NCBI RefSeq assembly: GCF_001458315.1
Contig: NZ_CYRX01000026.1
Coordinates: forward strand, 102,131 to 166,130
Length of the DNA stretch: 64,000 nt
Origin: Thalassobacter stenotrophicus
GTDB taxonomy: Bacteria > Pseudomonadota > Alphaproteobacteria > Rhodobacterales > Rhodobacteraceae
Direction of reading: 5' to 3'
The notes under the pieces: model-generated
Databases searched by the model: none
Told to the model about the DNA's origin: nothing
What the model saw: only the letters and a program-made list of their open reading frames with translations
Shown here: positions 45,229 through 54,197 of the stretch, in pieces
Numbering within the stretch: the first letter of the stretch is position 1
Layout: the number at the start of each line of letters is the position of its first letter
Position numbers and translations under genes: made by a program

Positions 45229-46126
45229 GGATCAAGCGTCCAATTCGCGCCCTCTGGATACTCACAAACCACACACAAACCATCCCACAAGCTCCGTCCC
45301 ACAGGTTACAAAGCGTCGGGCGGCGACTTAAAATTGAAAGAAACACATCAATGAATTGACCTAACGTAAGCTGACTGTTTCCAAAAACAAAGATAAACCT
45401 TAGCGATTGTGAAAGTTATTTTTACAATCACAGGTCTTCTCGACATTTTTTCAACATTAGATGAGCTCGAGGCACGACCAACGACTTGGCTACCGATCGC
45501 AAATGACCGCCCGTAGGCTTCGTCAATTGCACCCTGCCCTATCCGATGTGTCTTAATACTACAAAAGTAATGGAAAGAATGAAAAGCAATCACAGCTTTA
45601 CTGAATAGCCTGTCCAGCAATATTCAACAAACGCAACAATCTGCGCCAGACATGAAAAATAGGGCTATTCATACGTATAGTGTCTTCGACGCAGAATTTC
45701 ATTGCTCGTATCTTTGCATCTGATTGAGCCCGGCACTGAACAGCATCAAACACTTTTCGCGCACTGACCAATTAAGCGCATCGCCAGAACACTTACATCC
45801 CAGTGAACTCACAGACCGATTGGTTCAGCCTAAAGTTCGGCTAACAGCCGCGCCTATCTAGCGCGCAAAAATGAAGACGCTCTCAAACGAAAATTCACAT
45901 CGCCGTTGCAAAAGATGGAGAATAAAGAAGCGCTGCTAGGCAAGTTCCCGACTACTTGAACCGATGCGCGACTCAGCCGGTAAACTTCGAACTCGGCCTG
46001 CCCCGAATGCCATCAAATAGCCCGAGGCAAAGTTCCCTCCATTATGCCCAAATAGCATCAAGATTAAAAGCTGACATCGAACCATGGCGCCCACAGTTTG
46101 TTCGAGTGGAGCGTTCAAGTCGACAG
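45229..46126. other. Long gene-free stretch
   Basis: About 900 bp, noticeably more AT-rich than the core genes. The best frame (about 90 codons, 45348-45620 minus) has no ribosome site and no recognised family. Nothing supported here; likely decayed DNA. Confidence 0.5.
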
Positions 46127-46930
46127 CTAAATAGACGTTAATCGGCGTCGCGCCTGGTTGGAGATTGGGATGCCGCCGATTTTAGCGCCATGTTCTGAAA
46201 CAGGTTTAATATGCAGGTTTCGCTGCGAAACCTGCTCTGAACCTACAAGCGACCGAGCCAAATAGGAAGCTGCGTTACGCACGCCCTCTCGCCCAAGAAC
46301 ATAGTCAAGCTTTGCACTCAAAACCGCCTCGCCATGTTCTTTAATCCATTGCCTTGCAAGACGAGCAGTCACCCCAAGGCCACGTAATCTAGGATATACA
46401 TCAGAATTTCTAAGGCCCTCGCCATCGTCTCGATCAAGGATTGAAAGCTGAGGGTTCTCAGCAATTTTGAACCGAATACGACTAACCGCACGACCCGTTT
46501 TTCGTAGCTCTGGTGTGATTATAAGGTTGGACATTTTGTTCACTTCTGCGACCGAGGGCTTAATGATCTCGGCATTAAGGTGTTTGAACGTCTCATAGTA
46601 ATGGCTATCGCCCACGGCCATAAGACGGCGAAAAAGGCCTAGATCCCACCAACCAGTCGAGCCTGTACGAATTAACCGATAGCAGTTTTCGTAGAGAAAT
46701 AGTGCATGCCCGGACGTGAGGTGTCTTTGAATGTTAAGGTTGATTAAGGCAAAGACTTTGGGATCGTGAAGCTTTTGAGCGAGGGCAGGGGGGTAGGCGT
46801 ATTCGCAGACACCGGCTTTGAGCTTGGAGTAAGAGAGGAGCGCCGAGACGCCCCATTCTTGCTGGCCCTTTTCATCCAGGATATCCCACTCTGCTACTGT
46901 CTCAACGAGGCCACGGGCGACGCGAAATGG
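46127..46930 (-). pseudogene. Plasmid replication initiator (Rep_3-like), N-terminus lost
   Basis: Reading upstream of the only ATG (46621), the frame is open to an in-frame TGA at 46933-46931 and encodes family sequence throughout: EWDILDEKGQQEWGVSALLS, YSKLKAGVCEYAYPPALAQK, GHALFLYENCYRLI and GWWDLGLFRRLM, then the annotated part with KHLNAEIIKPSVAEVNKMSN. These are winged-helix features of plasmid initiators. The N-terminal domain and start codon are missing. The break at about 46,930 coincides with the start of parB homology on the other strand. Probably nonfunctional. Confidence 0.85.
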
Positions 46931-47539
46931 TCAACGATTAAAGCGATTGTACGCGCGCCCGAGGCCTTGGGCGGGCCGTTTGTGGCGATGGTCGAGGAAA
47001 ACGAGATTCGCGCGCAGCTGAGCCATTATGAGCGGGGTCGGATTGCGGTGATTGCTGCTCAGCAGGGCGTGTTTACCAACACTGAAGCTGCGGTTAACGC
47101 GCTATTCCCGGTCGCGAGTAAGGCCAAGCGGTCGAAGATCCGGTCCTTTGCGGTGATCTTTGAAGAATTGGGCGATGTTCTGCATTTTGCCGATTTGATC
47201 ACGGAAAAGCTGGGTCTACGGATCGCGAATGCGCTGCGCGAGGGGCATGAAGAGCACCTGCGCGACATCGTGATTAACGGCTTGGCGGATACCCCCGATC
47301 AGGAAGTTGCGTTGTTGAATAAGGCGCTCGATGCGTTGGGGCCTGCGTTGGATGCACCGCGCCGTTCGGGGCGCCCGCGCAAGCAGGCGGACTCGGTGAC
47401 CCGCTCCGGCAATGGGATGGCCATGAGTGCTGCGCGCAAGGGCCGTGTGACGACCATTCGGATCGAGGGTAGGGCGCTGGAAAACCCTGCGTTAGAGACT
47501 TTATGGGCTCAGATTGAGCGGCTATTGGCGGAAGAGTAG
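46928..47539 (+). pseudogene. ParB-like partition protein, N-terminus lost
   Basis: Homology to plasmid ParB/RepB-type partition proteins begins abruptly at KWSTIKAIV (46928) and runs to the end: GGPFVAMVEENEIRAQLSHY, ERGRIAVIAAQQGVFTNTEA, ASKAKRSKIRSFAVIFEELG. The N-terminal ParB nuclease-like domain (box I/II) is missing. The 54 codons before it in the open frame are antisense to the rep remnant and are not ParB. Without a proper start it is likely dead. It overlaps the end of arsJ by 18 bp, tail to tail. Confidence 0.82.
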
Positions 47540-48778
47540 GCGGCGCGCGGCAAGCCAGCTGGCCAGTGCCATCAGGCCCGCCGTTGCGAGGCAGGCGGAG
47601 AGGCCCCCGAGTTGGTAGCTGACCCCGGATAGGAGGGTTCCGATGAGCCGCCCGGCCGCGTTTGCCATGTAGTAGAAGCCTACGTCACGGGTGATGCGCT
47701 CAGCCGCGCCAAAGGCGAGGATGAGGTAGGAATGGACTGAGGAGTTCACCGCGAAGACAAAGCCGAAGATCAGGAGACCAGTGACGAGAGTTGCGGTGAG
47801 CCACAGGGCAGGCCCGTCGATTGTGAGCGTAAGGGCCGCGAGAGCGAATGGGATTGGGACGAGTGCGCTTGCCCATGTGATCGCTTTTCGAGTGATTGTC
47901 GCCTCGGATTGGGTGGGTCCGCCGAGGATGCGCGGGGCGAGGGCTTGGACTGCGCCGTAGCCGATGATCCAGCAGGCCATGAAGCCGCCGACAAGGAAGA
48001 ATGCTTCACGGCGGCCATCGGGGGTTCCGTCGGAGAGCACGCTTTGGAAATAAATCGGCAGGCCCACGACGAACCACACATCGCGGGCGCCGAACAGGAA
48101 CATGCGGGCAAGGCTGAGCCGGTTTACGCGGGCGTCGCTGGAGCGCCATTCGCCGCGGGCTTTGGTGGGTTTGCTCGGGCCGGGCAGGCCAGGGGGCAGG
48201 AATGCGACGACTGCGATCAGGATCGTGAGCAACACCGCCGCCATGCCCCAGATGGCGGCTTGGAACCCTGCGAGGCCCAATAGTGCGGCTCCTAGGAAGA
48301 ACCCGGCCCCTTTGACCGCGTTTTTGGATCCGGTGAGCACGGCGACCCATCGAAAGAGGCCTCCGTTCTGGGTGGGGGCGAGCAATTTGACGGCGGATTT
48401 GGAGGACATCTTGGCGAGGTCTTTTGCAACGCCAGATACGCCTTGGACGGCCATCACAAACGTGACGGAGGCCGCGATGGACCATGTGGGATCGAGCTGT
48501 GCCAAGGCCACCAGCGCGCCGATTTGCAACGCCAGCCCGGCATAAAGCGTGGCCGCAAGCCCGAACCGGGCCGCCAGCCAGCCTGCACAGAGGTTTGTGA
48601 CCATGCCCGCGACCTCATAGAGCAGGAACAGCCATGCCAGTTGCACCGGCGAAAAGCCGAGGGCGTTGAAGTGCAAAAGGACCAGCATTCGCAGCGCGCC
48701 ATCCGATAGCATGAACGCCCAATAGGCGGCTGTGACGGCGGTATAGGCGCGCAGCGGATTGGCGGCAGCGGGTGTCAT
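47522..48778 (-). CDS. arsJ: Organoarsenical efflux MFS transporter ArsJ
   Basis: 418 residues with about 12 membrane segments. Sequence and context match ArsJ: YTAVTAAYWAFMLSDGALRM at the start, LAWLFLLYEVAGMVTNLCAG, and QGVSGVAKDLAKMSSKSAVK in the middle. ArsJ exports 1-arseno-3-phosphoglycerate, the unstable product that GAPDH makes when arsenate replaces phosphate. Its ATG overlaps the GAPDH stop by 4 bp, so the two are coupled. Last gene of the arsRC-gapdh-arsJ operon. Confidence 0.92.
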   Translation of the reverse strand: MTPAAANPLRAYTAVTAAYWAFMLSDGALRMLVLLHFNALGFSPVQLAWLFLLYEVAGMVTNLCAGWLAARFGLAATLYAGLALQIGALVALAQLDPTWSIAASVTFVMAVQGVSGVAKDLAKMSSKSAVKLLAPTQNGGLFRWVAVLTGSKNAVKGAGFFLGAALLGLAGFQAAIWGMAAVLLTILIAVVAFLPPGLPGPSKPTKARGEWRSSDARVNRLSLARMFLFGARDVWFVVGLPIYFQSVLSDGTPDGRREAFFLVGGFMACWIIGYGAVQALAPRILGGPTQSEATITRKAITWASALVPIPFALAALTLTIDGPALWLTATLVTGLLIFGFVFAVNSSVHSYLILAFGAAERITRDVGFYYMANAAGRLIGTLLSGVSYQLGGLSACLATAGLMALASWLAARRLLFRQ

Positions 48779-49782
48779 AGTGCGCCAGCAACCATGCGTG
48801 TGATGTCGCCCAAGCGGCAGCTATAGCCCCACTCGTTATCGTACCACGCATAAAGCTTTAGCTGGGTTCCGTTAATCACCATCGTGGACGGCCCGTCGAT
48901 GATCGCGGAACGGGGGTCATTCGTGAAATCGCATGATACGAGGGGGCGGGTTTCATAGCCCAAGATGCCCTTGAGAGAGCCTTCTGCGGCGTCGGCGAAC
49001 AGTTGGTTGACCTCTTCGGCGGTGGTTTCACGGTTCAGCTCAAACACACAATCAGTGAGGGAGGCGTTAAGCAGCGGCACACGCACGGCGTGGCCGTTTA
49101 GGCGGCCCTTCAGCTCGGGGTAGATGAGGGTGATGGCCGTTGCACTGCCGGTCGTTGTGGGGATCAGGTTCGTAAGAGCGGAGCGCGCCCGGCGCATGTC
49201 TTTTGCGGGGCGGTCCACGATGGTTTGGGTGTTGGTCACATCGTGGATCGTTGTGATGGAGCCATGTTTGATCCCGAGGTTTTCGTGGATCACTTTGACC
49301 ACGGGCGCCAAGCAGTTGGTCGTGCAAGAGGCCGCCGTGACAAGAGGTTGCGTGCCGTCAAACAGGTTGTGGTTCACGCCGTAGACAAGGTTCAGGGCGT
49401 CGCCGTCCTTGACCGGGGCGCTGACGACCACGCGCTTGACCCCCGCGGCGTAGTATGGCGCGATCTTGGCGGAGGTTTTGAACACGCCGGTGCAGTCGAT
49501 CACGAGGTCAATGTTCATCTCCTCAAGGGGCAGGGCCTCAATGGTTTTTTCATGGGTGAGGGGTATGGTGCGGCCATCAATCGTGAGGCCGGTATCGGTG
49601 TGCGTAACGGGGCGGGACCAGCGGCCATGGACGCTGTCGAATTCAAGCAGGAGGGCGTGTTGCTCGGCGTCACCGACGGGATCGTTCAGCAAGACGATCT
49701 CACCGCCTGCGCCAGTGTCGATGAGGTCGCGCAGAACGAGTTTTCCGATGCGGCCGAGGCCGTTGAGTGCGATGCGGGTCAT
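48775..49782 (-). CDS. ArsJ-associated glyceraldehyde-3-phosphate dehydrogenase
   Basis: 335 residues. NAD-binding motif RIALNGLGRIGKLVLRDLID, catalytic cysteine in TAASCTTNCLAPVVKVIHEN, and the conserved YDNEWGYSCRLGDITRM end. This clade pairs with ArsJ: it uses arsenate in place of phosphate to form 1-arseno-3-phosphoglycerate for export. It sits between arsR-arsC and arsJ with a 4-bp overlap to the latter and a 4-bp gap to the former. A housekeeping glycolytic role is less likely given that placement. Confidence 0.92.
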   Translation of the reverse strand: MTRIALNGLGRIGKLVLRDLIDTGAGGEIVLLNDPVGDAEQHALLLEFDSVHGRWSRPVTHTDTGLTIDGRTIPLTHEKTIEALPLEEMNIDLVIDCTGVFKTSAKIAPYYAAGVKRVVVSAPVKDGDALNLVYGVNHNLFDGTQPLVTAASCTTNCLAPVVKVIHENLGIKHGSITTIHDVTNTQTIVDRPAKDMRRARSALTNLIPTTTGSATAITLIYPELKGRLNGHAVRVPLLNASLTDCVFELNRETTAEEVNQLFADAAEGSLKGILGYETRPLVSCDFTNDPRSAIIDGPSTMVINGTQLKLYAWYDNEWGYSCRLGDITRMVAGAL

Positions 49783-49786
49783 GGGA

Positions 49787-50632
49787 TTAACCTTGTTTAG
49801 GAGTATCTGTGCCGATGGCGTCTAAATGCGTTTGGAGACAGATCGGGCTGAGTGCGGTGAAAGGGAGTTTGAGAAACGCCGTGATCCGGTGCCGCAGGAG
49901 CGCGTAGGTCTGGGCGAAAATGGCGGCGTGGTCAGTGTCCGTGTCGGAGGTATTTGATGCGGGATCGGGGACACCCCAATGTGCGGTAAAGGGGTGGCGT
50001 GGCCAGGGCGCGCAATCTCGTGCGGCGGCGGCGTCGCAGACGGTGAACACAAAGTCTTGTCGCGGCGCGTCTGGTTGTTGGAATTCGGTGATGTGTTTGG
50101 CGCGCAAATTTGACGTGTCATGCCCATTGCGCGCTAGCGTTTCGATGGCCCATGGGTTGAGCGTGCTGTTGGGCAATGTCCCCGCAGAGGCCGCGCGTAT
50201 TTGGACAGGGCTGTTGGGGGCAAGATCGCGCAACAGGGCCTCAGCCATGATAGACCGGGCGGAGTTCTTGGAGCAGATGAACAAGACGTTCCAAGGGCCG
50301 TTGGACGGGGCCGCGAGGCTGGCCTGAATGGGGGCTATCAGGTCCGGCCGTGCGCGGCCCATGTCCAGCGCGAGGTAGCTGAGCAGCGCCTCGGCGACCT
50401 CTATGTTGACGGAATAGAACAGCGACCGGCCATCGCGGTCGACGTTTGCCAGACCGCTGGCCACCAAATCGGACAGATGATGAGACAGGGTGTTTTGTTT
50501 GACCGCAAGCGCGGTTGCGATTTCGGTCGGGCGGACGCCTTGGGGCGCGAACCGCATCAACAGGCGGAACGTGGCCAATCGGCCGGGGTGGCCGAGGGTC
50601 GAGAGGGCGCGGGTGGCGAGCGTGGTATCCAT
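49787..50632 (-). CDS. ArsR-ArsC fusion: HTH regulator plus arsenate reductase
   Basis: 281 residues. Residues ~1-95 form an ArsR-type winged helix (EIATALAVKQNTLSHHLSDL; GRSLFYSV). Residues ~112-250 form a low-molecular-weight phosphatase/thioredoxin-type ArsC with the CX5R loop C120-SKNSA-R126, the general-acid Asp in VPDPAS and two further cysteines (VCDAAAARDC). The ArsR half has no cysteine, so the classic Cys-based arsenite site is absent and sensing must work differently. First gene of the operon. A perfect 15-bp inverted repeat covers its start codon. Confidence 0.9.
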   Translation of the reverse strand: MDTTLATRALSTLGHPGRLATFRLLMRFAPQGVRPTEIATALAVKQNTLSHHLSDLVASGLANVDRDGRSLFYSVNIEVAEALLSYLALDMGRARPDLIAPIQASLAAPSNGPWNVLFICSKNSARSIMAEALLRDLAPNSPVQIRAASAGTLPNSTLNPWAIETLARNGHDTSNLRAKHITEFQQPDAPRQDFVFTVCDAAAARDCAPWPRHPFTAHWGVPDPASNTSDTDTDHAAIFAQTYALLRHRITAFLKLPFTALSPICLQTHLDAIGTDTPKQG

Positions 50633-50661
50633 ATTTCCCGTTTTATGGAAATATGGATACC
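50624..50661. promoter_or_regulatory. Perfect 15-bp inverted repeat over the arsRC start codon
   Basis: GGTATCCATATTTCC, 8-nt spacer, then GGAAATATGGATACC. The start ATG (50632-50630, minus) lies inside the 3' arm as read in the mRNA. Either a dyad operator for the ArsR half or an mRNA hairpin that hides the start. Confidence 0.75.
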
Positions 50662-50686
50662 AGTCGAGTGAAAGTTTCGTGACAGT

Positions 50687-51751
50687 CTAGAGGCAGCTGG
50701 CCAGTGCAGTCGCAAGGTTGCGAATAAGCTGCGGATAGAGCGCAGGCCCCGGCGTCAGATCGACGCCAAGCGGGTCGCTAACGGCTGTTTTTGCGGTGGT
50801 CCCATCGAGGACGGTAGCGAGGATACCGGGGTTGAATTGTGGCTCCGTCAGGACGCAGGCGATGTCTTGGTCCCGGACGCGGTCGCGGACCTGTGCGATC
50901 CGTGCGGGGCTTGGGTCTGTTGCGTCGCTAAGCGAGATGGCCCCGGCGGCAGGAAAGTCGAAGGCCGCTTCAAAGTATTGATATGCGTCGTGAAAGACAA
51001 TGAAGCTGCGGTTGCGAACCGGGTCGAGGGTGGCGCTGATTTCGGCGTTTAGCTCGTCCAGCTCAGCGCGGGCGGCGGCGGCGTTAGCAAAGTAGGTGCC
51101 CGCGTTTTCTGGGTCTGCCGCAGAGAGTTCCGCCGCGATCAAGTTGAGCCATGCGCCCGCGTTTGCGGGTGAAAGCCAAGCGTGGGGGTCATGGGTGCCG
51201 TGTGCGTGGTCGTCGTGTTCCGCGTGATCGTGGGTGTCGTGATCCGCGTGGTCGTCGTGATCGTCATGTGCGGCGTGATCTGCATGGTCGTCGTGCCCGT
51301 GATCATCGTGCGCATGATCGTCATGACCGTGGTCATCATGGCCGTCATCTTTGTGCCCGCGGTCGTCGTGATCATTGTGGCTGTGGGCTTCAAACAGGGC
51401 GTTTTCGCGGACATCGAGGCGGGTGGTCACGTCCGCCTCTAGTAGGGTCAGAACGCTGGCGTTGGCCGCAAGGGTTTCGACCGCGTGGTCCATCCATGGC
51501 GCGAGATCTTCGCCCATCCACACCACGATATCCGCGTTTTGGAGGGCGGATGCCTCGGACGGGCGGAGGTTGTATTCATGGGGCGACGCGCCGGGGGGCA
51601 AGATCAGATCGGGGGTGCCGACGTCCGCCATGACCCGCGCCACGAGGGAGTGGACCGGAGTGATATCAACCGCAACACGCGGGGCGTCGGCCATGGCTGT
51701 GCCGCCGATCAATGTGAGACAAAGCGCGAGGGCGGGGCGGATTCTGGACAT
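50687..51751 (-). CDS. znuA: Zinc ABC transporter substrate-binding protein ZnuA
   Basis: 354 residues. Signal peptide at MSRIRPALALCLTLIGGTAMADA, start at 51751 with GAGGCC upstream. Metal ligands are in TPVHSLVARVM, PHEYNLRPSEA and HDPHAWLSPANAGAWL. Between about residues 125 and 200 lies an unusually long His/Asp-rich loop of DDHxDH-like repeats, which collects zinc. It delivers Zn2+ to ZnuBC. It is divergent from zur-znuCB and points toward the ars operon, 55 bp away. Confidence 0.95.
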   Translation of the reverse strand: MSRIRPALALCLTLIGGTAMADAPRVAVDITPVHSLVARVMADVGTPDLILPPGASPHEYNLRPSEASALQNADIVVWMGEDLAPWMDHAVETLAANASVLTLLEADVTTRLDVRENALFEAHSHNDHDDRGHKDDGHDDHGHDDHAHDDHGHDDHADHAAHDDHDDHADHDTHDHAEHDDHAHGTHDPHAWLSPANAGAWLNLIAAELSAADPENAGTYFANAAAARAELDELNAEISATLDPVRNRSFIVFHDAYQYFEAAFDFPAAGAISLSDATDPSPARIAQVRDRVRDQDIACVLTEPQFNPGILATVLDGTTAKTAVSDPLGVDLTPGPALYPQLIRNLATALASCL

Positions 51752-51786
51752 CAGGGCCTCTGTGTGATTGTATAACGTTGCGAGTC

Positions 51787-51799
51787 GTATAAATGATAC
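51787..51799. promoter_or_regulatory. Candidate Zur site in znuA-zur gap
   Basis: GTAT-AAATG-ATAC lies in the 77-bp divergent gap; a second GTATAAC is at 51770. AT-rich dyads in this position are typical of Zur control. Low certainty. Confidence 0.4.
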
Positions 51800-51828
51800 A
51801 TAATAACATGACAAGGGAGGCCCGCCCG

Positions 51829-52326
51829 ATGACATCAAACCTCGCGACCCCATTGGGATTTGAAGCGCACGACCACGCGGCCTGTGTGAGCGGCGCGTTG
51901 GAAGCCGTCGAGGCGCGCTGTGCGGCAGAGGGTCTGCGCCTGACCCCTGTGCGTCGCAAGGTGTTGGAGTTGTTGTTGCGCGAGCATCGGGCGCTTGGGG
52001 CCTATGCGATCTTGGATTTGTTGCGCGATGCTGGGTTCGGATCTCAGCCGCCGGTGGCCTATCGGGCGTTGGATTTTCTGGCCGAGCATGGGTTTGTTCA
52101 CAAGATTGAGCGGTTGAACGCCTTTGTCGCCTGTGCGCATCCCAATGAGCGGCATTCGCCTGCGTTTATGATTTGCCGATTGTGCGATGCCGTGGCAGAG
52201 GCGCAGTCAGGGCCCACGCGCGGCGCGCTGGGGGCTGCGGCGCAGGCGGCTGGGTTTGAGATTGAAAAGACGGTCCTAGAGGCCGAAGGGGTTTGCCCCG
52301 CGTGTAAGGATAAACCCCGAGTATGA
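51829..52326 (+). CDS. zur: Zinc uptake regulator Zur (Fur family)
   Basis: 165 residues. The winged helix contains LRLTPVRRKVLELLLREHRA and SQPPVAYRALDFLAEHGFVH. The metal-binding half has CAHPNERHSPAFMICRLCDA and a final C-x2-C (GVCPACKDK), the structural zinc pairs of the family. GGGAGG precedes the ATG at 51829. Its stop overlaps the znuC start by ATGA. Expected to repress znuA and its own operon when zinc is plentiful. Confidence 0.93.
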   Translation: MTSNLATPLGFEAHDHAACVSGALEAVEARCAAEGLRLTPVRRKVLELLLREHRALGAYAILDLLRDAGFGSQPPVAYRALDFLAEHGFVHKIERLNAFVACAHPNERHSPAFMICRLCDAVAEAQSGPTRGALGAAAQAAGFEIEKTVLEAEGVCPACKDKPRV

Positions 52327-53096
52327 GTTTGATTTCGGTTGAAAATTTGCAGGTTCGCTATGGGGCGAACACGGTTTTGCGCAACGTTTCACTGGCCATT
52401 GAACCCGGTGAAATCGTCACGATTGTGGGGCCGAATGGGTCCGGCAAGACCAGCCTTTTGCGCGCAATTATTGGGGCGGCAACGCCCGCGGCGGGGCAGA
52501 TCGCTTTGCGTCCGGGGTTGAAAATCGGCTACGTGCCGCAAAAGCTGCATATCGATCCGACGCTGCCGATTACGGTTGAACGGTTCATGCAGCTGACCGA
52601 TCGGGTGCCGCGCGCGACGTGCCAAGCGGCGCTAGAGACGGCAGGTGTTCCGGGGTTGTTGAAGCGGCAGATGTCGCAGCTTTCGGGTGGGCAGTTTCAG
52701 CGGGTTTTGCTGGCGCGAGCGTTGATCAATCATCCCGATGTTTTGTTGCTCGATGAGGCGACGCAGGGTCTGGACCAGCCGGGGTCAGCCGCGTTTTACC
52801 AGCAAATTGAGACAGTGCGCCGCGACACGGGCTGCGCCGTTTTGATGATCAGTCATGAGTTGCACGTCGTGATGAGCGCGTCGGACCGGGTGATTTGCCT
52901 CAACGGGCATGTGTGTTGTGAGGGTGCTCCAGAGGTTGTGGCCTCGGCCCCCGAATACCGCGCGCTATTCGGGACCGGAACGGGCGGGGCCTTGGCGTTG
53001 TATCGTCATGATCACGATCACACGCATGGCGATGGTTGTGGGCATGACCACGCGCACGCAGATGCGCATTCAAAAGAACATGAGGCCGCTGAATAA
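52323..53096 (+). CDS. znuC: Zinc ABC transporter ATP-binding protein ZnuC
   Basis: 257 residues. Walker A GPNGSGKTSLLRA, Q-loop in KIGYVPQKLHID, signature LSGGQFQRVLLARA, Walker B VLLLDEATQGLD and switch SHELHVVMSASDRV. A histidine-rich C-terminal tail (HDHDHTHGDGCGHDHAHADA) follows the nucleotide-binding domain, as in other ZnuC proteins. It overlaps zur by 4 bp and znuB by one base. Confidence 0.95.
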   Translation: MSLISVENLQVRYGANTVLRNVSLAIEPGEIVTIVGPNGSGKTSLLRAIIGAATPAAGQIALRPGLKIGYVPQKLHIDPTLPITVERFMQLTDRVPRATCQAALETAGVPGLLKRQMSQLSGGQFQRVLLARALINHPDVLLLDEATQGLDQPGSAAFYQQIETVRRDTGCAVLMISHELHVVMSASDRVICLNGHVCCEGAPEVVASAPEYRALFGTGTGGALALYRHDHDHTHGDGCGHDHAHADAHSKEHEAAE

Positions 53097-53893
53097 TGTT
53101 GGATGATTTTATGACCCGCGCGACGCTTGCGGGGGTTGGGGTGGCCTTTGCCGCGGCCCCATTGGGGTGTTTTGTCGTCTGGCGGCGGATGGCGTATTTC
53201 GGTGATGCAACGGCCCACGCGGCCATTTTGGGCATCGCTTTGTCGTTGGCTTTGCAAATTTCCGTGTTTGCGGGGGCGATGGTGGTCGCGTTGATTATGG
53301 CTCTGATGGTGACGCATTTGGCGGGGCGCGGCTATGCGATTGACACCTTGTTGGGCGTTCTCGCGCATTCGGCCCTCGCGTTTGGGTTGGTGGCGGTGTC
53401 GTTCCTATCGGGGGTGCGCATCGACCTGATGGCCTATTTGTTCGGCGATATCCTTGCGGTTTCGCGGCTGGACTTGATGGTTATCTGGGGGGGCGCTGCG
53501 CTTGTTGTCGGGCTGATATTGTGGCGGTGGTCGGCGTTGTTAACCTCAACCCTTAATGAGGAATTGGCCTATGCCAGCGGGCTGAACCCCAAACGCGAAC
53601 AGCTGATCTTGACCATTTCGCTGGCGATTACCGTGGCGGTCGCGATCAAGGTCGTGGGGGTTTTGTTAATTGCGGCGATGTTGATCATTCCGGCTGCTGC
53701 GGCGCGTGGGCTTGCCCGCACGCCTGAGGCTATGGCGGGGATTGCCGCCGCGATTGGGGCGATCTCGGCGGTGGCCGGGTTGCAGGGGGCCTATGTGTTC
53801 GACACGCCCGCGGGTCCCTCGATCGTTTGCGTGGCGGCTATTTTGTTTGCGTGTCTTAACCTTTGGGGGTGGCGCAGTCGCAGCGGTGTTTAG
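53096..53893 (+). CDS. znuB: Zinc ABC transporter permease ZnuB
   Basis: 265 residues with about eight membrane segments. Family landmarks include GCFVVWRRMAYFGDATAHAA, HSALAFGLVAVSFLSGVRID, and LLIAAMLIIPAAAARGLART. It forms the membrane channel for Zn2+, powered by ZnuC and fed by ZnuA. Last gene of zur-znuCB. A perfect FNR-type box begins 7 bp after its stop but faces the next gene. Confidence 0.94.
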   Translation: MLDDFMTRATLAGVGVAFAAAPLGCFVVWRRMAYFGDATAHAAILGIALSLALQISVFAGAMVVALIMALMVTHLAGRGYAIDTLLGVLAHSALAFGLVAVSFLSGVRIDLMAYLFGDILAVSRLDLMVIWGGAALVVGLILWRWSALLTSTLNEELAYASGLNPKREQLILTISLAITVAVAIKVVGVLLIAAMLIIPAAAARGLARTPEAMAGIAAAIGAISAVAGLQGAYVFDTPAGPSIVCVAAILFACLNLWGWRSRSGV

Positions 53894-53899
53894 GCGCGG

Positions 53900-53913
53900 T
53901 TGATGCGGATCAA
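53900..53913. promoter_or_regulatory. FNR/FixK-type box
   Basis: TTGATGCGGATCAA, perfect match to TTGAT-N4-ATCAA. Centre is about 59 bp before the ATG at 53966, compatible with a class II promoter and a short leader. Confidence 0.75.
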
Positions 53914-53965
53914 TCGCATTTGTCCTTTTGGCAGCACGATGGGCTGACAGCAGAAAGGACAGGAC

Positions 53966-54190
53966 ATGGCGTTAACCCATCTGTGTGAAATCTTAATGAA
54001 CCAAGATCCGGAGGGCCCGCCCAAGGAGGCGCCTATGCCGGATGACCCGACCCCGATGCCGCCATCGCGAGAGGATCCGCAGACCGAAGACCCCATCGCG
54101 CCTCCGGCAATGCCAGAAATGCCCGCGCCAGATGTGCCGATTGAAGTGCCGGGGAATGACCTTTTTGAGGCTGGACACCCCCCGGGATAG
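53966..54190 (+). CDS. Proline-rich small hypothetical protein
   Basis: 74 residues, acidic and rich in Pro, Glu, Asp and Met (EAPMPDDPTPMPPSREDPQT; AMPEMPAPDVPIEVPGN). No domain, signal peptide or membrane segment; likely disordered. GAAAGGACAGGAC lies before the ATG. The perfect FNR-type box upstream supports it as a real, oxygen-controlled gene. A shorter start at 53996 is possible. Function unknown. Confidence 0.6.
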   Translation: MALTHLCEILMNQDPEGPPKEAPMPDDPTPMPPSREDPQTEDPIAPPAMPEMPAPDVPIEVPGNDLFEAGHPPG

Positions 54191-54197
54191 ACCCGAG

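Noticed and set aside
45348..45620. 90-codon minus-strand frame in the empty stretch
   Set aside because: No ribosome site, no family resemblance, and odd composition; treated as chance.
46766..46927. N-terminal 54 codons of the open frame ahead of the parB homology
   Set aside because: They are antisense to the rep remnant, which shows clear family sequence on the other strand.
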